Assembly (NCBI RefSeq): GCF_001590905.1
Contig: NZ_BCTT01000020.1
Coordinates: forward strand, 1-64,000
Direction: 5' to 3'
Length of the DNA: 64,000 bases
Source: Serratia grimesii NBRC 13537
GTDB taxonomy: Bacteria > Pseudomonadota > Gammaproteobacteria > Enterobacterales > Enterobacteriaceae
The number at the start of each line of letters is the position of its first letter. Within the stretch, counting starts at the first letter, position 1. Positions 9,440 to 18,460 of this stretch are shown here, in pieces. A model generated the notes under the pieces. It worked only from the letters and a program-made list of their open reading frames with translations. It made no database searches and had not been told where the DNA came from. Position numbers and translations under genes: made by a program.

Positions 9440-9522
9440 CTTTGTCCGCTTTCTGCTAGATTCCGCCGCAATCGTATAGCATCTATCTCTATACTGAATC
9501 TACATACCTAAGAGCATACGCT

Positions 9523-10074
9523 ATGAACCAGCCATCAAAAGCACCTCGCGCCCCACGCAGCAGCGCGGCGACGTCGAAAACCAAAAAGAAAAGCCGTGTG
9601 GAGCTCGATCAGGAAGCCCGTGAACGCAAGCGTGCAAAGAAACGCCGTGGTCTTGCTTCCGGTTCTCGCACCCAGGTTGAGTCTGCCAATCAGAAAAATA
9701 AAGCAGGGGCACAGACCAAAGATCCACGTATTGGCAGCAAAGTGCCGGTAGCGCTGTTGGCTGAAGATAAGCCAAAAGCCAAACCGCAAGCCAAGCCGAA
9801 AGCTGAAGCCAAGCCTAAGCCACGTCTGACGCCGGAAGAAGAGCTGGCTAAGTTGGAAAATGATGAGCGTCTGGATGCACTGCTGGATCGCATTGATGAC
9901 GGCGAGACGCTGAACGCTGAAGATCAGTCCTACGTTGATCAGACTCTGGATCGTATTGATGCCCTGATGGAGCAATTGGGTATTGAACTGGGTGATGACG
10001 ACGAAGAAGAAGAAGAGAAGCGGGAAGATATTCTGAAACTGCTGAAAGGCGGTAACCCAAAAGACGTAATTTAA
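9523..10074 (+). CDS. yihI: Der GTPase-activating protein YihI
   Basis: A 183-aa highly charged protein. The first 60 residues are basic ([18 protein letters not shown]). The middle is a low-complexity [18 protein letters not shown] tract, and the C-terminal half is acidic ([10 protein letters not shown]). E. coli YihI (169 aa) stimulates the GTPase of Der/EngA and so tunes 50S assembly. Its neighbour engB is also a ribosome-assembly GTPase. The extra length lies in the Lys/Pro/Ala tract. A short ORF follows after six bases. Confidence 0.93.
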   Translation: MNQPSKAPRAPRSSAATSKTKKKSRVELDQEARERKRAKKRRGLASGSRTQVESANQKNKAGAQTKDPRIGSKVPVALLAEDKPKAKPQAKPKAEAKPKPRLTPEEELAKLENDERLDALLDRIDDGETLNAEDQSYVDQTLDRIDALMEQLGIELGDDDEEEEEKREDILKLLKGGNPKDVI

Positions 10075-10080
10075 CGCGTC

Positions 10081-10254
10081 ATGTGGCTGATCCTGACAAT
10101 AGCCCTACTCTTGATGTGTTATCTGCTGTGGTTATTCGGTAAACTATGGCGGCTGTCTAAACGTAAATCACGTTTCCGCAGCGCTTCCGCGGCCAGACAG
10201 CGTAGACAACTGCCCATTTCCCGGCCCGGTAGGAAAAAATATCGGAAGGAGTGA
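10081..10254 (+). CDS. Hypothetical 57-aa membrane-anchored protein between yihI and hemN
   Basis: The ORF runs from ATG 10081 to TGA 10252-10254. It begins six bases after the yihI stop and ends two bases before the hemN ATG. Residues 2-20 are a hydrophobic helix (WLILTIALLLMCYLLWLF); the rest is strongly basic (RKSRFRS, RPGRKKYRKE). It has no clear ribosome binding site of its own, so coupling to yihI would be needed, but the hemN ribosome binding site lies inside its last codons. In other gammaproteobacteria a DUF2489 membrane-protein gene often sits between yihI and hemN; this may be a shortened relative. Confidence 0.5.
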   Translation: MWLILTIALLLMCYLLWLFGKLWRLSKRKSRFRSASAARQRRQLPISRPGRKKYRKE

Positions 10255-10256
10255 GC

Positions 10257-11630
10257 ATGTCAGAGCAGGCAATTGTCTGGGATCTGGCCCTGATCCAGAA
10301 ATATAACTATTCAGGGCCGCGTTATACCTCATACCCCACAGCGCTGGAGTTTAACCAGGGCTACGACGACGTGGCGTTCAAACGCGCTGCAGCGCGTTAT
10401 CCCGAGCGTTCTCTGTCGCTGTATGTGCATATCCCTTTCTGCCACAAGCTCTGCTATTTCTGTGGTTGCAACAAGCTGGTGACGCGTCAGACACACAAGG
10501 CTGATGAATATCTGGCTGTATTGGCACAGGAAATCGCCCTTCGCGCTCCCCTGTTTGCCGGGCGTAAGGTCAGCCAGTTACACTGGGGCGGCGGCACACC
10601 GACCTACCTGAGTAAGTCGCAAATCAGCACGCTGGTGGCACAACTGCGGCAACACTTTGATTTTCTCCCCGATTTGGAAATGTCGATCGAAGTCGATCCG
10701 CGTGAGATTGAGCTGGATGTGCTCGATCATTTACGCAGCGAAGGCTTTAACCGCCTTAGCATGGGTGTACAGGACTTCAATAAAGACGTGCAGCGATTGG
10801 TGAATCGCGAGCAGGATGAAGACTTCATCTTCGCGTTGATTGCACGCGCCAAAGCACTAGGTTTTAATTCCACCAATATCGATCTGATCTATGGGTTGCC
10901 GAAACAGACACCAGAGAGCTTCGCTTATACCCTGCAGCGGGTAGCAGAGTTGAATCCGGATCGTCTGAGCGTATTTAACTACGCCCATATGCCGAATTTA
11001 TTCGCAGCCCAGCGCAAAATCAAAGACGCGGATTTGCCGAGTGCGCAGCAGAAATTGGATATTCTGCAGCAGACCATTGCCTCCCTGACCGAGTCCGGCT
11101 ATCAGTTTATCGGCATGGACCACTTTGCCCGCCCGGATGATGAACTGGCCGTGGCACAGCGCGAAGGGAAACTGCACCGCAACTTCCAGGGATACACCAC
11201 TCAGGGGGACAGCGATTTGCTGGGGCTGGGGGTTTCGGCTATCAGCATGCTGGGGGACAGCTATGCCCAGAACCAGAAAGAGCTGAAGACCTATTACCGT
11301 AGCGTTGAGGCGCAGGGGAATGCCTTGTGGCGCGGCCTGGCGATGACGGAAGATGACTGCCTGCGGCGTGAGGTGATCAAAACGTTGATCTGTAACTTTA
11401 AGCTGGACTACTTGGCTATAGAGCAACAGTTTGGTATCAGCTTCGCCAGCTACTTTGCTGAAGATTTGCAGTTGCTGGCGCCGTTTGAACGCGACGGGCT
11501 GGTGGAGCGCAACGAGCAGGGTATCCGCGTTACGCCACGTGGTCGGTTACTGATCCGCAATATCTGCATGTGCTTTGATATCTACTTGCGTCAGCAGGCA
11601 CGCGCACAGCAATTCTCTCGGGTTATTTGA
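10257..11630 (+). CDS. hemN: Oxygen-independent coproporphyrinogen III oxidase HemN
   Basis: A 457-aa radical-SAM enzyme that decarboxylates coproporphyrinogen III to protoporphyrinogen IX in haem synthesis without oxygen. The CX3CX2C iron-sulfur motif with an extra Cys (CHKLCYFCGC) lies near residue 62, followed by the SAM-binding GGGTPTY motif. The length equals E. coli HemN. I choose ATG 10257, spaced five bases from AAGGAG; a GTG six bases upstream (10251) is less likely. A terminator follows directly. Confidence 0.98.
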   Translation: MSEQAIVWDLALIQKYNYSGPRYTSYPTALEFNQGYDDVAFKRAAARYPERSLSLYVHIPFCHKLCYFCGCNKLVTRQTHKADEYLAVLAQEIALRAPLFAGRKVSQLHWGGGTPTYLSKSQISTLVAQLRQHFDFLPDLEMSIEVDPREIELDVLDHLRSEGFNRLSMGVQDFNKDVQRLVNREQDEDFIFALIARAKALGFNSTNIDLIYGLPKQTPESFAYTLQRVAELNPDRLSVFNYAHMPNLFAAQRKIKDADLPSAQQKLDILQQTIASLTESGYQFIGMDHFARPDDELAVAQREGKLHRNFQGYTTQGDSDLLGLGVSAISMLGDSYAQNQKELKTYYRSVEAQGNALWRGLAMTEDDCLRREVIKTLICNFKLDYLAIEQQFGISFASYFAEDLQLLAPFERDGLVERNEQGIRVTPRGRLLIRNICMCFDIYLRQQARAQQFSRVI

Positions 11631-11642
11631 GGGATAAAAAAA

Positions 11643-11666
11643 CAGCCGCTAAAGCGGCTGTTTTTT
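11643..11666. terminator. Terminator after hemN, also facing yshB
   Basis: CAGCCGCT-AA-AGCGGCTG is followed by six T and preceded by a run of A, so it can serve hemN on the plus strand and yshB on the minus strand. Confidence 0.9.
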
Positions 11667-11677
11667 CGATTAAACAT

Positions 11678-11800
11678 TTAACTCAAGAAATTAATCAGTG
11701 CTGCGCACAGCACAGCAGCCACGGCTGCCTGTGGCGTGTGACTGGCGGCAGAGCCAAGCTCCGCGCCTTGGGAAATGAATGCGACCAATGAGTCCAGCAT
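11678..11800 (-). CDS. yshB: Small membrane protein YshB
   Basis: A 40-aa ORF whose product shares the MLxS start and the central SHTPQ-AVAAVLCAA segment with the E. coli/Salmonella small protein YshB (36 aa), which lies in the same place between hemN and glnG. The C-terminal half is hydrophobic and could form one membrane helix. A good ribosome binding site (GGAGG) precedes the ATG. YshB is linked to intracellular survival in Salmonella; its role here is unknown. The gene is easily missed because of its size. Confidence 0.88.
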   Translation of the reverse strand: MLDSLVAFISQGAELGSAASHTPQAAVAAVLCAALINFLS

Positions 11801-11913
11801 CGAGAGCCTCCAGAGTGTGCGCCCCGATCATACTGCCGCCAGAGCGGCTGTAAAGCCTGAAACAGTCGATTTTTTGTGCGCTTGATTGTGTTTTCTATAA
11901 TCAACAACACAAA

Positions 11914-13326
11914 CTATTCCATTCCCAACTCTTTCAACTTGCGAGTTAACGTATTACGGCCCCAACCCAGCAAGCGAGCGGCTTCCTGCTTATGCCCCTG
12001 GGTATGGCGCAACGCGGTAGTGAGCAAAGTGCGCTCCATTTCCGGTTGCGCTTCCGACAGCAAGTTTTGATGACCGGAACGTAGTGCGCGGTCGGCCCAC
12101 TGTGCCAACAATGTGGCCCAGCTGTCTGGCAGACTGTGGCTGGTGGTTTCTGGCGCAGAGGTTTCAAACAACTCACTCGGCAGATCTTGAATCAGCACCT
12201 CTTGCCCGGCGGCCATCACGGTTAACCAGCGGCACGTGTTCTCCAATTGGCGCACGTTGCCTGGCCATGGCAGGCGGGTCAGAGCCGTTTCTGTCTCAGG
12301 ATGCAAATTCTTCGCCTCAACACCCAGCTCTTTTGCGGCCACCTGTAGGAAGTAGCGTGCCAGACGTGGAATGTCCTCACGACGCTCACGTAATGGCGGC
12401 AGGTGTACACGTATCACATTGAGACGATGGAACAGATCCTCACGGAATTTGCCTTCCTGCACGCGTAATTCCAGGTTCTGGTGTGTCGCGGCGATAATAC
12501 GCACATCTACTTTCACCGGCGCATAACCACCGACACGGTAGAATTGGCCATCTGCCAACACTCGCAGTAAACGAGTTTGAACATCCAGTGGCATATCGCC
12601 GATTTCATCCAGGAACAATGTCCCGCCATCAGCCTGCTCAAAGCGGCCCTGGCGAATCTGATTAGCCCCCGTAAAGGCGCCTTTTTCGTGGCCGAACAGT
12701 TCGGACTCGATCAGATCTTTGGGAATAGCCGCCATATTCAATGCAATAAACGGCGATTTAGCGCGCGGGCTGTGGCGATGCAGGGCATGAGCCACTAGCT
12801 CTTTACCTGTGCCTGACTCACCGTTGATCAAGACGCTGATCGATGAGCGTGAAAGACGTCCGATAATACGGAATACATCCTGCATTGCCGGGGCTTCGCC
12901 GATAATGTCTGCGACCGGATCGTTAGCTGGCTGACTGCGCGCTGGTTGTTGTTGTTCCTGATAATGACTGATAGCACGTTCTACCAGTGCGACAGCTTCA
13001 TCGATATCAAAGGGTTTTGGCAGGTAATCAAAAGCCCCTTGCTGGTAGGCACTGACTGCCGCGTCCAAATCCGAATGTGCCGTCATTATGATGACCGGAA
13101 GCATAGGGTGACGCTGCTTTATTTGTTTGAGTAATGCAAGACCATCCATGCCCGGCATGCGGATGTCAGACAGCAACACGTCAGGCGTTTGTGTGGACAA
13201 GGCTTCCAAAACCTCATTGCCACTCTCGAAGGTTACGCAGCTCACACCTGCCCCAGTGAGTGCGCGTTCAAGCACCCAGCGGATGGAGCTATCGTCATCG
13301 ACGATCCAGACTATCCCTCGTTGCAT
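11914..13326 (-). CDS. glnG: Nitrogen regulation response regulator NtrC (GlnG)
   Basis: A 470-aa sigma-54 activator. The receiver domain (1-120) has the phospho-acceptor Asp in LLSDIRMPG. The AAA+ domain has Walker A GESGTGKE and the sigma-54-contacting GAFTGA loop. A Fis-type helix-turn-helix (LGWGRNTLTRKLKEL) ends the protein. The ATG at 13326 (MQRGIVWIVDDD) gives the family length (469 aa in E. coli); the extension to 13383 would overlap glnL. It is the last gene of glnA-glnL-glnG, eight bases after glnL. Confidence 0.98.
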   Translation of the reverse strand: MQRGIVWIVDDDSSIRWVLERALTGAGVSCVTFESGNEVLEALSTQTPDVLLSDIRMPGMDGLALLKQIKQRHPMLPVIIMTAHSDLDAAVSAYQQGAFDYLPKPFDIDEAVALVERAISHYQEQQQPARSQPANDPVADIIGEAPAMQDVFRIIGRLSRSSISVLINGESGTGKELVAHALHRHSPRAKSPFIALNMAAIPKDLIESELFGHEKGAFTGANQIRQGRFEQADGGTLFLDEIGDMPLDVQTRLLRVLADGQFYRVGGYAPVKVDVRIIAATHQNLELRVQEGKFREDLFHRLNVIRVHLPPLRERREDIPRLARYFLQVAAKELGVEAKNLHPETETALTRLPWPGNVRQLENTCRWLTVMAAGQEVLIQDLPSELFETSAPETTSHSLPDSWATLLAQWADRALRSGHQNLLSEAQPEMERTLLTTALRHTQGHKQEAARLLGWGRNTLTRKLKELGME

Positions 13327-13334
13327 AGAAAACC

Positions 13335-14384
13335 TCACTGACGAATAGGCAGGTAAACCGAGAATTCGGTATGTCCTGGCCAACTGTTAAATTCAATTTT
13401 TCCGCAATGTTGATCAATAAGATTACGGGCGATGGATAAACCCAGGCCGGTTCCGCCTTCGCGGCCGCTGACCATTGGGTAAAACAGCGTGTCTTGTAAC
13501 TGCGCCGGCACGCCGGGGCCGTCATCTTCTATATCAATACGTGCTGCCAGCCGATAACGGCTGCCATGCAGGGTGATCTGGAATGCGGTGCGGGTGCGTA
13601 ACGTGATGGTGCCGCCAGCCGGTCCCAGTGCCTGCAGAGCGTTACGGGTAATGTTCAGCAGAACCTGTTCGATTTGATCCGGGTCGTGCGCCATTTCCGG
13701 TAGGCTGGGGTCATAATCACGTACCAGCGTCACGTTATCCGGTTTTTCCAGTGCCACCAGTTGGCAAACGCGTTCTGCGACCTGATGAATACTTTGGGTA
13801 ATGTGCTGGCCAGGCCGTTGTGGGCCCAGCAGACGATCAACCAGATTGCGCAGGCGATCGGCCTGTTCAATGATGACCTTGGTGTATTCGGTCAGTGATG
13901 GATCTGGAAGCGCCTTGGCCAGCAATTGTGCCGCGCCCCGTAAGCCACCAAGTGGATTTTTGATTTCATGTGCCAGACCACGTACCAAATCGCGAGCGGC
14001 AACTTGTTGTGCGTGTTGTAACTGTTCCTGACTCAGGCGGCGTTGGTTATCCATCGGCGCCAGCTCGACCAAGATATAACCTTCAGGCAACGCCTGGGCG
14101 GTCAAAGAGAGGATGTGCGCACGTCCGTCAACCACCAGGGTCACTTCGTTATCGGTAAAGCCCTGACCGGCGCGCAGGCTCTCACGCATCAAATCGACGT
14201 TCAGTGAGAAGTAGCCGAGCAGATCGGGTAAAGGCGTACCGAAAAGTTTACGAGAACTCTGTGCCAGCAGTTGTTGTGCTGCCGGATTGGCGTAATGAAC
14301 CGCCAGCGAATCATCTAACAGCAAAATGCTGTTAATGAGCGAATTGAGGATCTGCCCTGCGTCGGGCAGCTTGCCAGTTGCCAT
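13335..14384 (-). CDS. glnL: Nitrogen regulation sensor kinase NtrB (GlnL)
   Basis: A 349-aa cytoplasmic histidine kinase/phosphatase for NtrC, controlled by PII (GlnB). It has an N-terminal PAS domain (about 1-110), an H-box [10 protein letters not shown] with the phosphorylated His near residue 139, and N, G1 and G2 ATP-binding boxes ([22 protein letters not shown]). Length equals E. coli NtrB. Its leader is unusual: a 127-bp repeat ends one base before the start codon and supplies the apparent ribosome binding site (AAGGG). An NtrC site lies just upstream of that repeat. Confidence 0.98.
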   Translation of the reverse strand: MATGKLPDAGQILNSLINSILLLDDSLAVHYANPAAQQLLAQSSRKLFGTPLPDLLGYFSLNVDLMRESLRAGQGFTDNEVTLVVDGRAHILSLTAQALPEGYILVELAPMDNQRRLSQEQLQHAQQVAARDLVRGLAHEIKNPLGGLRGAAQLLAKALPDPSLTEYTKVIIEQADRLRNLVDRLLGPQRPGQHITQSIHQVAERVCQLVALEKPDNVTLVRDYDPSLPEMAHDPDQIEQVLLNITRNALQALGPAGGTITLRTRTAFQITLHGSRYRLAARIDIEDDGPGVPAQLQDTLFYPMVSGREGGTGLGLSIARNLIDQHCGKIEFNSWPGHTEFSVYLPIRQ

Positions 14385-14385
14385 A

Positions 14386-14512
14386 TATGCCCTTCATCTT
14401 TCAAGACGCAGCGTTGTTGGCTGCTCTTACTCACACCAGTCACTTGGCAGACCAAGCTCCTGTCGGTTCGCTCGGTTGCCGCCTAGCTGCACCTTGAAAT
14501 TAATTGGGCATA
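14386..14512 (-). repeat. Imperfect-palindrome intergenic repeat (MITE-like), copy 1
   Basis: A 127-bp element with 7-bp perfect terminal inverted repeats TATGCCC / GGGCATA and a subterminal pair TTTCAAG…CTTGAAA. It resembles a repeat widespread in Serratia/Yersinia intergenic regions, and shares ends and interior (TTTCAAG-TGCAGC-AGGCGG) with the copy at 54164. As glnL leader RNA, its two ends would pair and bury the AAGGG ribosome binding site. Confidence 0.85.
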
Positions 14513-14521
14513 GCAGACGAC

Positions 14522-14538
14522 TGCACCTTTTTAGTGCA
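14522..14538. promoter_or_regulatory. NtrC binding site at the glnL promoter
   Basis: TGCACC-TTTTT-AGTGCA matches the NtrC consensus (TGCACNNNNNNNGTGCA). In E. coli an NtrC site at this place represses the internal glnL promoter. The site lies between glnA and the repeat that precedes glnL. Confidence 0.8.
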
Positions 14539-14600
14539 TTTATCCTACTCCATCCGTCATGTACGCGGTATGGAATAGTTTTGCAGAAAATATGGTGGAG

Positions 14601-14623
14601 AAAAAAACCCATCCGAAGATGGG
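14601..14623 (-). terminator. Rho-independent terminator of glnA
   Basis: On the minus strand CCCATC-TTCG-GATGGG, a UUCG-capped stem, is followed by seven U. A second GC-rich stem (GCGCCGTC / GACGGCGC, 14665-14684) lies closer to the glnA stop. Read-through would feed glnL-glnG. The 3' UTR between the stop and this terminator is where E. coli makes the sRNA GlnZ. Confidence 0.88.
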
Positions 14624-14692
14624 CAGAAAGTTTCCACGGCAACAAAAAAGACAACTAAATCTGGGCGCCGTCCGCAGACGGCGCGGTAAAAC

Positions 14693-16102
14693 TTAAACGC
14701 TGTAGTACAGTTCGAATTCAACCGGGTGTGGTGTCATGCGAACGCGATCCATTTCTTCTTTACGCAGGTCGATGTAAGCGTCGATAGCGTCGTCTGTGAA
14801 TACGCCGCCACGGGTCAGGAACTCGCGGTCTTCGCTTAATGCAGCCAGCGCTTCATCCAGGGAACCTGCAACTTTTGGAATTTCAGCTTCTTCTTCCGGT
14901 GGCAGGTCATACAGGTTTTTATCCATGGCATCGCCAGGGTGGATTTTATTAATCACACCGTCCAGGCCAGCCATCAGCAGCGCCGCGAAGCACAGGTATG
15001 GGTTAGCGGCTGGATCAGGGAAGCGAGCTTCGATACGACGTGCTTTCGGGCTGGCTACCACTGGAATACGGATAGAAGCAGAGCGGTTGCGGGCGGAGTA
15101 AGCCAGCATGACCGGTGCTTCGTAACCTGGGACCAGACGCTTGTAAGAGTTGGTGGTCGGGTTGGCCAGGGCATTGATGGCTTTAGCGTGCTTGATGATA
15201 CCGCCGATGTAGAACAGAGCAGTTTCAGACAGGCCGCCGTATTTGTCACCAGCGAACAGGTTAGTGCCGTTCTTGGACAAAGACATGTGGCAGTGCATAC
15301 CAGAACCGTTATCACCGAACATCGGCTTCGGCATGAAGGTCGCAGTTTTGCCAAATGCGTGAGCCACGTTGTGAACCACGTATTTGTAGATTTGGATTTC
15401 GTCGGCTTTTTTGGTCATGGTGTTGAAGCGGGTTGCCACTTCGTTCTGACCTGCAGTTGCCACTTCGTGATGGTGTGCTTCAACAACCAGACCCATTTCT
15501 TCCATGGTCAAACACATGGTAGAGCGAATGTCTTGTGAAGAGTCGACAGGAGGAACTGGGAAGTAGCCGCCTTTAACTGCCGGACGGTGGCCTTTGTTGC
15601 CGCCATCGTATTTGGTGCCTGAGTTCCATGCGCCTTCGATATCGTCGATAGCCACGTGGGAACCACGGATGCTGCTGCCGAAACGAATGTCATCGAACAG
15701 GAAGAATTCTGGCTCTGGCCCGAACAGGACAGTGTCCGCGATACCGGATGAACGCAGGAAGTCTTCTGCACGCTTAGAAATGGAACGCGGGTCACGGTCG
15801 TAGCCCTGCATGGTGCCTGGCTCAAGGATGTCGCAGCGAATAATCAGGGTGGATTCTTCGAAGAACGGATCCAATACTGCCGTGCTGGCGTCTGGCATCA
15901 GTACCATGTCAGATTCGTTGATACCTTTCCAACCGCCGATCGAGGAGCCGTCAAACATTTTACCTTCTTCGAAGAAGTCGGCATTCACCTGATGAGCAGG
16001 GATGGTGACGTGTTGTTCTTTACCCTTGGTGTCAGTGAAACGCAGGTCTACGAATTTCACTTCATGCTCATTCAGCATCGTCAAAACGTGTTCAGCGGAC
16101 AT
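14693..16102 (-). CDS. glnA: Glutamine synthetase, type I
   Basis: A 469-aa cytoplasmic enzyme that makes glutamine from glutamate, ammonia and ATP, working as a dodecamer. It has the beta-grasp domain (about 15-100), then metal- and glutamate-binding segments such as MHCHMS. The adenylylated Tyr lies in NLYDLPPEE near residue 398. Its length equals E. coli GlnA. ATG 16102 (MSAEHVL) is the family start; an extension to 16126 is spurious. It is the first gene of glnALG, driven by a sigma-54 promoter at 16181-16200. Confidence 0.99.
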   Translation of the reverse strand: MSAEHVLTMLNEHEVKFVDLRFTDTKGKEQHVTIPAHQVNADFFEEGKMFDGSSIGGWKGINESDMVLMPDASTAVLDPFFEESTLIIRCDILEPGTMQGYDRDPRSISKRAEDFLRSSGIADTVLFGPEPEFFLFDDIRFGSSIRGSHVAIDDIEGAWNSGTKYDGGNKGHRPAVKGGYFPVPPVDSSQDIRSTMCLTMEEMGLVVEAHHHEVATAGQNEVATRFNTMTKKADEIQIYKYVVHNVAHAFGKTATFMPKPMFGDNGSGMHCHMSLSKNGTNLFAGDKYGGLSETALFYIGGIIKHAKAINALANPTTNSYKRLVPGYEAPVMLAYSARNRSASIRIPVVASPKARRIEARFPDPAANPYLCFAALLMAGLDGVINKIHPGDAMDKNLYDLPPEEEAEIPKVAGSLDEALAALSEDREFLTRGGVFTDDAIDAYIDLRKEEMDRVRMTPHPVEFELYYSV

Positions 16103-16180
16103 ACTTAACTCTCCCGGATTTATCATTGTCGTCGTCGTGGAACGAATCTGTGAAACTGGCTTTTTTTGCCTTGAAAAGAC

Positions 16181-16200
16181 TAAAGCGAAAACTGTGCCAA
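16181..16200 (-). promoter_or_regulatory. Sigma-54 promoter of glnA (glnAp2)
   Basis: On the minus strand TTGGCACAGTTTTCGCTTTA contains the -24 GG and -12 GC elements at correct spacing and differs from the E. coli glnAp2 core at one or two bases. The predicted start is near 16173, giving a leader of about 70 nt. Confidence 0.95.
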
Positions 16201-16273
16201 CTTTGCTAAAGCGCGATAAACGCCTTTCTGAGCGGGTTTTGCACAGAATTAGTATGCACCATTAGTGACGCAT

Positions 16274-16290
16274 TGCACTTAAATGGTGCA
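16274..16290. promoter_or_regulatory. NtrC enhancer site 1 of glnA
   Basis: TGCAC-TTAAATG-GTGCA fits the NtrC consensus. Its centre is about 109 bases upstream of the predicted glnAp2 start, equal to the E. coli -108 site. Confidence 0.9.
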
Positions 16291-16305
16291 ATCAATGCGA
16301 GGTGG

Positions 16306-16322
16306 GGCACTGTAATGGTGCA
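16306..16322. promoter_or_regulatory. NtrC enhancer site 2 of glnA
   Basis: GGCAC-TGTAATG-GTGCA has one mismatch to the consensus. Its centre is about 141 bases upstream of the predicted start and 32 bases (three helical turns) from site 1, as in E. coli (-140). Confidence 0.88.
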
Positions 16323-16350
16323 AAAGTGCACCAGATGCTGCTTTTTGCAC

Positions 16351-16366
16351 CGTGAAAGGGATCACA
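16351..16366. promoter_or_regulatory. CRP site of the upstream glnA promoter
   Basis: CGTGA-AAGGGA-TCACA matches the CRP consensus TGTGA-N6-TCACA at nine of ten positions. In E. coli the sigma-70 promoter glnAp1 is CRP-dependent and lies in the corresponding place. Confidence 0.7.
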
Positions 16367-16472
16367 TACTGACCTGTACACAGTTGTTTATAAGAGACTG
16401 TTGTGATCTTGTTTAGTCCCTCGCTTAATACGTGTACAATAGCGCGCTATTTCTAATGCCTGAGGCAAAGCT

Positions 16473-18296
16473 GTGATCGAAAATTTGCGTAACATCGCCA
16501 TTATTGCCCACGTTGACCATGGTAAGACCACCCTGGTTGATAAGCTGCTGCAACAATCCGGTACTTTCGGAGAGCGTGTAGAAGCCACCGAACGCGTAAT
16601 GGACTCCAACGATTTGGAGAAAGAGCGTGGGATTACCATCCTCGCAAAAAACACCGCCATTAATTGGAAAGACTACCGCATCAACATCGTGGATACCCCA
16701 GGACACGCCGACTTCGGCGGTGAGGTTGAGCGTGTGATGTCAATGGTTGACTCGGTGCTGCTGGTTGTGGACGCAATGGATGGCCCAATGCCGCAAACCC
16801 GCTTTGTGACCAAGAAAGCTTTTGCTAATGGTCTGAAGCCGATCGTGGTAATCAACAAGGTTGACCGTCCAGGCGCACGTCCTGATTGGGTTGTTGATCA
16901 GGTCTTCGACCTGTTCGTTAACCTCGACGCAACCGACGAGCAGCTCGACTTCCCAATCATCTATGCTTCTGCACTGTTGGGGATCGCGGGTACTGACCAC
17001 AATGAGATGGCGGAAGACATGACCCCGCTGTATCAGGCGATCGTAGACCACGTGTCTGCACCGCAGGTTGAGCTCGAAGCACCGTTCCAGATGCAAATCT
17101 CCCAGTTGGACTACAACAACTACCTGGGCGTGATCGGTATCGGCCGTATCAAGCGCGGTAAAGTGAAGCCAAACCAGCAAGTCACTATCATCGATAGCGA
17201 AGGTAAAACTCGCAGCGGTAAAGTGGGTAAAGTGCTGGGCCACATGGGTCTGGAGCGTATCGAGTCGACCTTGGCTGAAGCGGGCGACATCATCGCTATC
17301 ACCGGTCTGGGCGAGCTGAACATTTCTGATACCATCTGTGACACCTCTGCCGTTGAAGCACTGCCGGCGCTGTCTGTAGATGAACCAACCGTAACAATGT
17401 TCTTCAACGTCAACACCTCACCTTTCTGCGGTAAAGAAGGTAAGTTTGTGACTTCGCGTCAAATCCTTGAGCGTCTGAACAAGGAACTGGTGCACAACGT
17501 TGCATTGCGTGTTGAAGAAACTGAAGATGCTGACGCATTCCGTGTATCTGGCCGTGGTGAACTTCACCTGTCGGTTCTGATCGAAAACATGCGTCGTGAA
17601 GGTTTCGAACTGGCGGTATCCCGTCCGAAAGTCATCTTCCGTGAAATCGATGGCCGTAAACAAGAGCCGTTTGAAAACGTGACCTTGGACATCGAAGAAC
17701 AGCACCAGGGTTCAGTCATGCAAGCCATGGGTGAGCGTAAAGCTGACCTGAAAAACATGGATCCAGACGGTAAAGGCCGTGTGCGTCTCGACTACGTGAT
17801 CCCAAGCCGTGGCTTGATTGGCTTCCGTAACGAGTTCATGACCATGACTTCTGGTACCGGTCTGCTGTATTCCACCTTCAGCCATTACGACGACGTACGT
17901 CCGGGTGAAGTTGGCCAGCGCCAGAACGGTGTGCTGATCTCTAACGGCCAAGGTAAAGCGGTAGCATTCGCCCTGTTTGGTCTGCAAGATCGCGGCAAGT
18001 TGTTCCTGGGCCACGGTGCGGAAGTGTATGAAGGCCAGATCATCGGTATTCACTCACGTTCTAACGACCTGACCGTGAACTGCCTGACCGGTAAGAAACT
18101 GACCAACATGCGTGCTTCTGGTACTGACGAAGCAACTACCCTGGTTCCTGCTATCAAGATGACCCTGGAGCAAGCTCTGGAATTCATCGATGATGACGAA
18201 CTGGTAGAAGTGACGCCAACCTCGATCCGTATCCGTAAGCGTCACCTGACGGAAAACGATCGTAAACGTGCAAGCCGCGGTCCTAAAGACGCTTAA
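16473..18296 (+). CDS. typA: Ribosome-associated GTPase TypA/BipA
   Basis: A 607-aa translational GTPase of the EF-G/LepA group that helps 50S assembly and growth in the cold and under stress. The order is G domain with [10 protein letters not shown] (P-loop), DTPGH and NKVD; domain II; two EF-G-like domains; and the BipA-specific C-terminal domain (from about residue 480). The start is GTG at 16473, giving [10 protein letters not shown], identical to the E. coli N-terminus. It is divergent from glnA, sharing a 370-bp control region. A terminator lies 25 bases downstream. Confidence 0.98.
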   Translation: MIENLRNIAIIAHVDHGKTTLVDKLLQQSGTFGERVEATERVMDSNDLEKERGITILAKNTAINWKDYRINIVDTPGHADFGGEVERVMSMVDSVLLVVDAMDGPMPQTRFVTKKAFANGLKPIVVINKVDRPGARPDWVVDQVFDLFVNLDATDEQLDFPIIYASALLGIAGTDHNEMAEDMTPLYQAIVDHVSAPQVELEAPFQMQISQLDYNNYLGVIGIGRIKRGKVKPNQQVTIIDSEGKTRSGKVGKVLGHMGLERIESTLAEAGDIIAITGLGELNISDTICDTSAVEALPALSVDEPTVTMFFNVNTSPFCGKEGKFVTSRQILERLNKELVHNVALRVEETEDADAFRVSGRGELHLSVLIENMRREGFELAVSRPKVIFREIDGRKQEPFENVTLDIEEQHQGSVMQAMGERKADLKNMDPDGKGRVRLDYVIPSRGLIGFRNEFMTMTSGTGLLYSTFSHYDDVRPGEVGQRQNGVLISNGQGKAVAFALFGLQDRGKLFLGHGAEVYEGQIIGIHSRSNDLTVNCLTGKKLTNMRASGTDEATTLVPAIKMTLEQALEFIDDDELVEVTPTSIRIRKRHLTENDRKRASRGPKDA

Positions 18297-18320
18297 TCGC
18301 TGATTTAGTCTGCAACACTT

Positions 18321-18348
18321 AGGGCGCGTCCAGCGCCCTGAGTTTTTT
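18321..18348 (+). terminator. Rho-independent terminator of typA
   Basis: The stem AGGGCGC / GCGCCCT with a 6-nt loop is followed after two bases by TTTTTT. Confidence 0.88.
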
Positions 18349-18460
18349 CCTCTGTCTTTTCCCATTTCTGCCGCGTGCTATACGCTTTTCCTCTTGCTCT
18401 CTATTCAGCCTTCATTTTTCCCGCTACAGTAAAATCTCACCGGCCCATCAGGAGAGGACT

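Larger units (their letters stand above)
16103..16472. other. 370-bp glnA-typA divergent control region
   Basis: The region holds the glnA sigma-54 promoter, two strong and at least one weaker NtrC site, and a CRP site. TACAAT at 16435-16440 is a reasonable -10 box for typA. TGCACC (16255) and TGCACC…TTTTTGCACC (16327-16351) are extra NtrC-like half-sites. No ORF is credible here. Confidence 0.8.

Noticed and set aside
14939-15538. 199-codon open frame antisense to glnA
   Set aside because: It is opposite the glutamine synthetase gene, whose codon pattern creates it; the product looks random.
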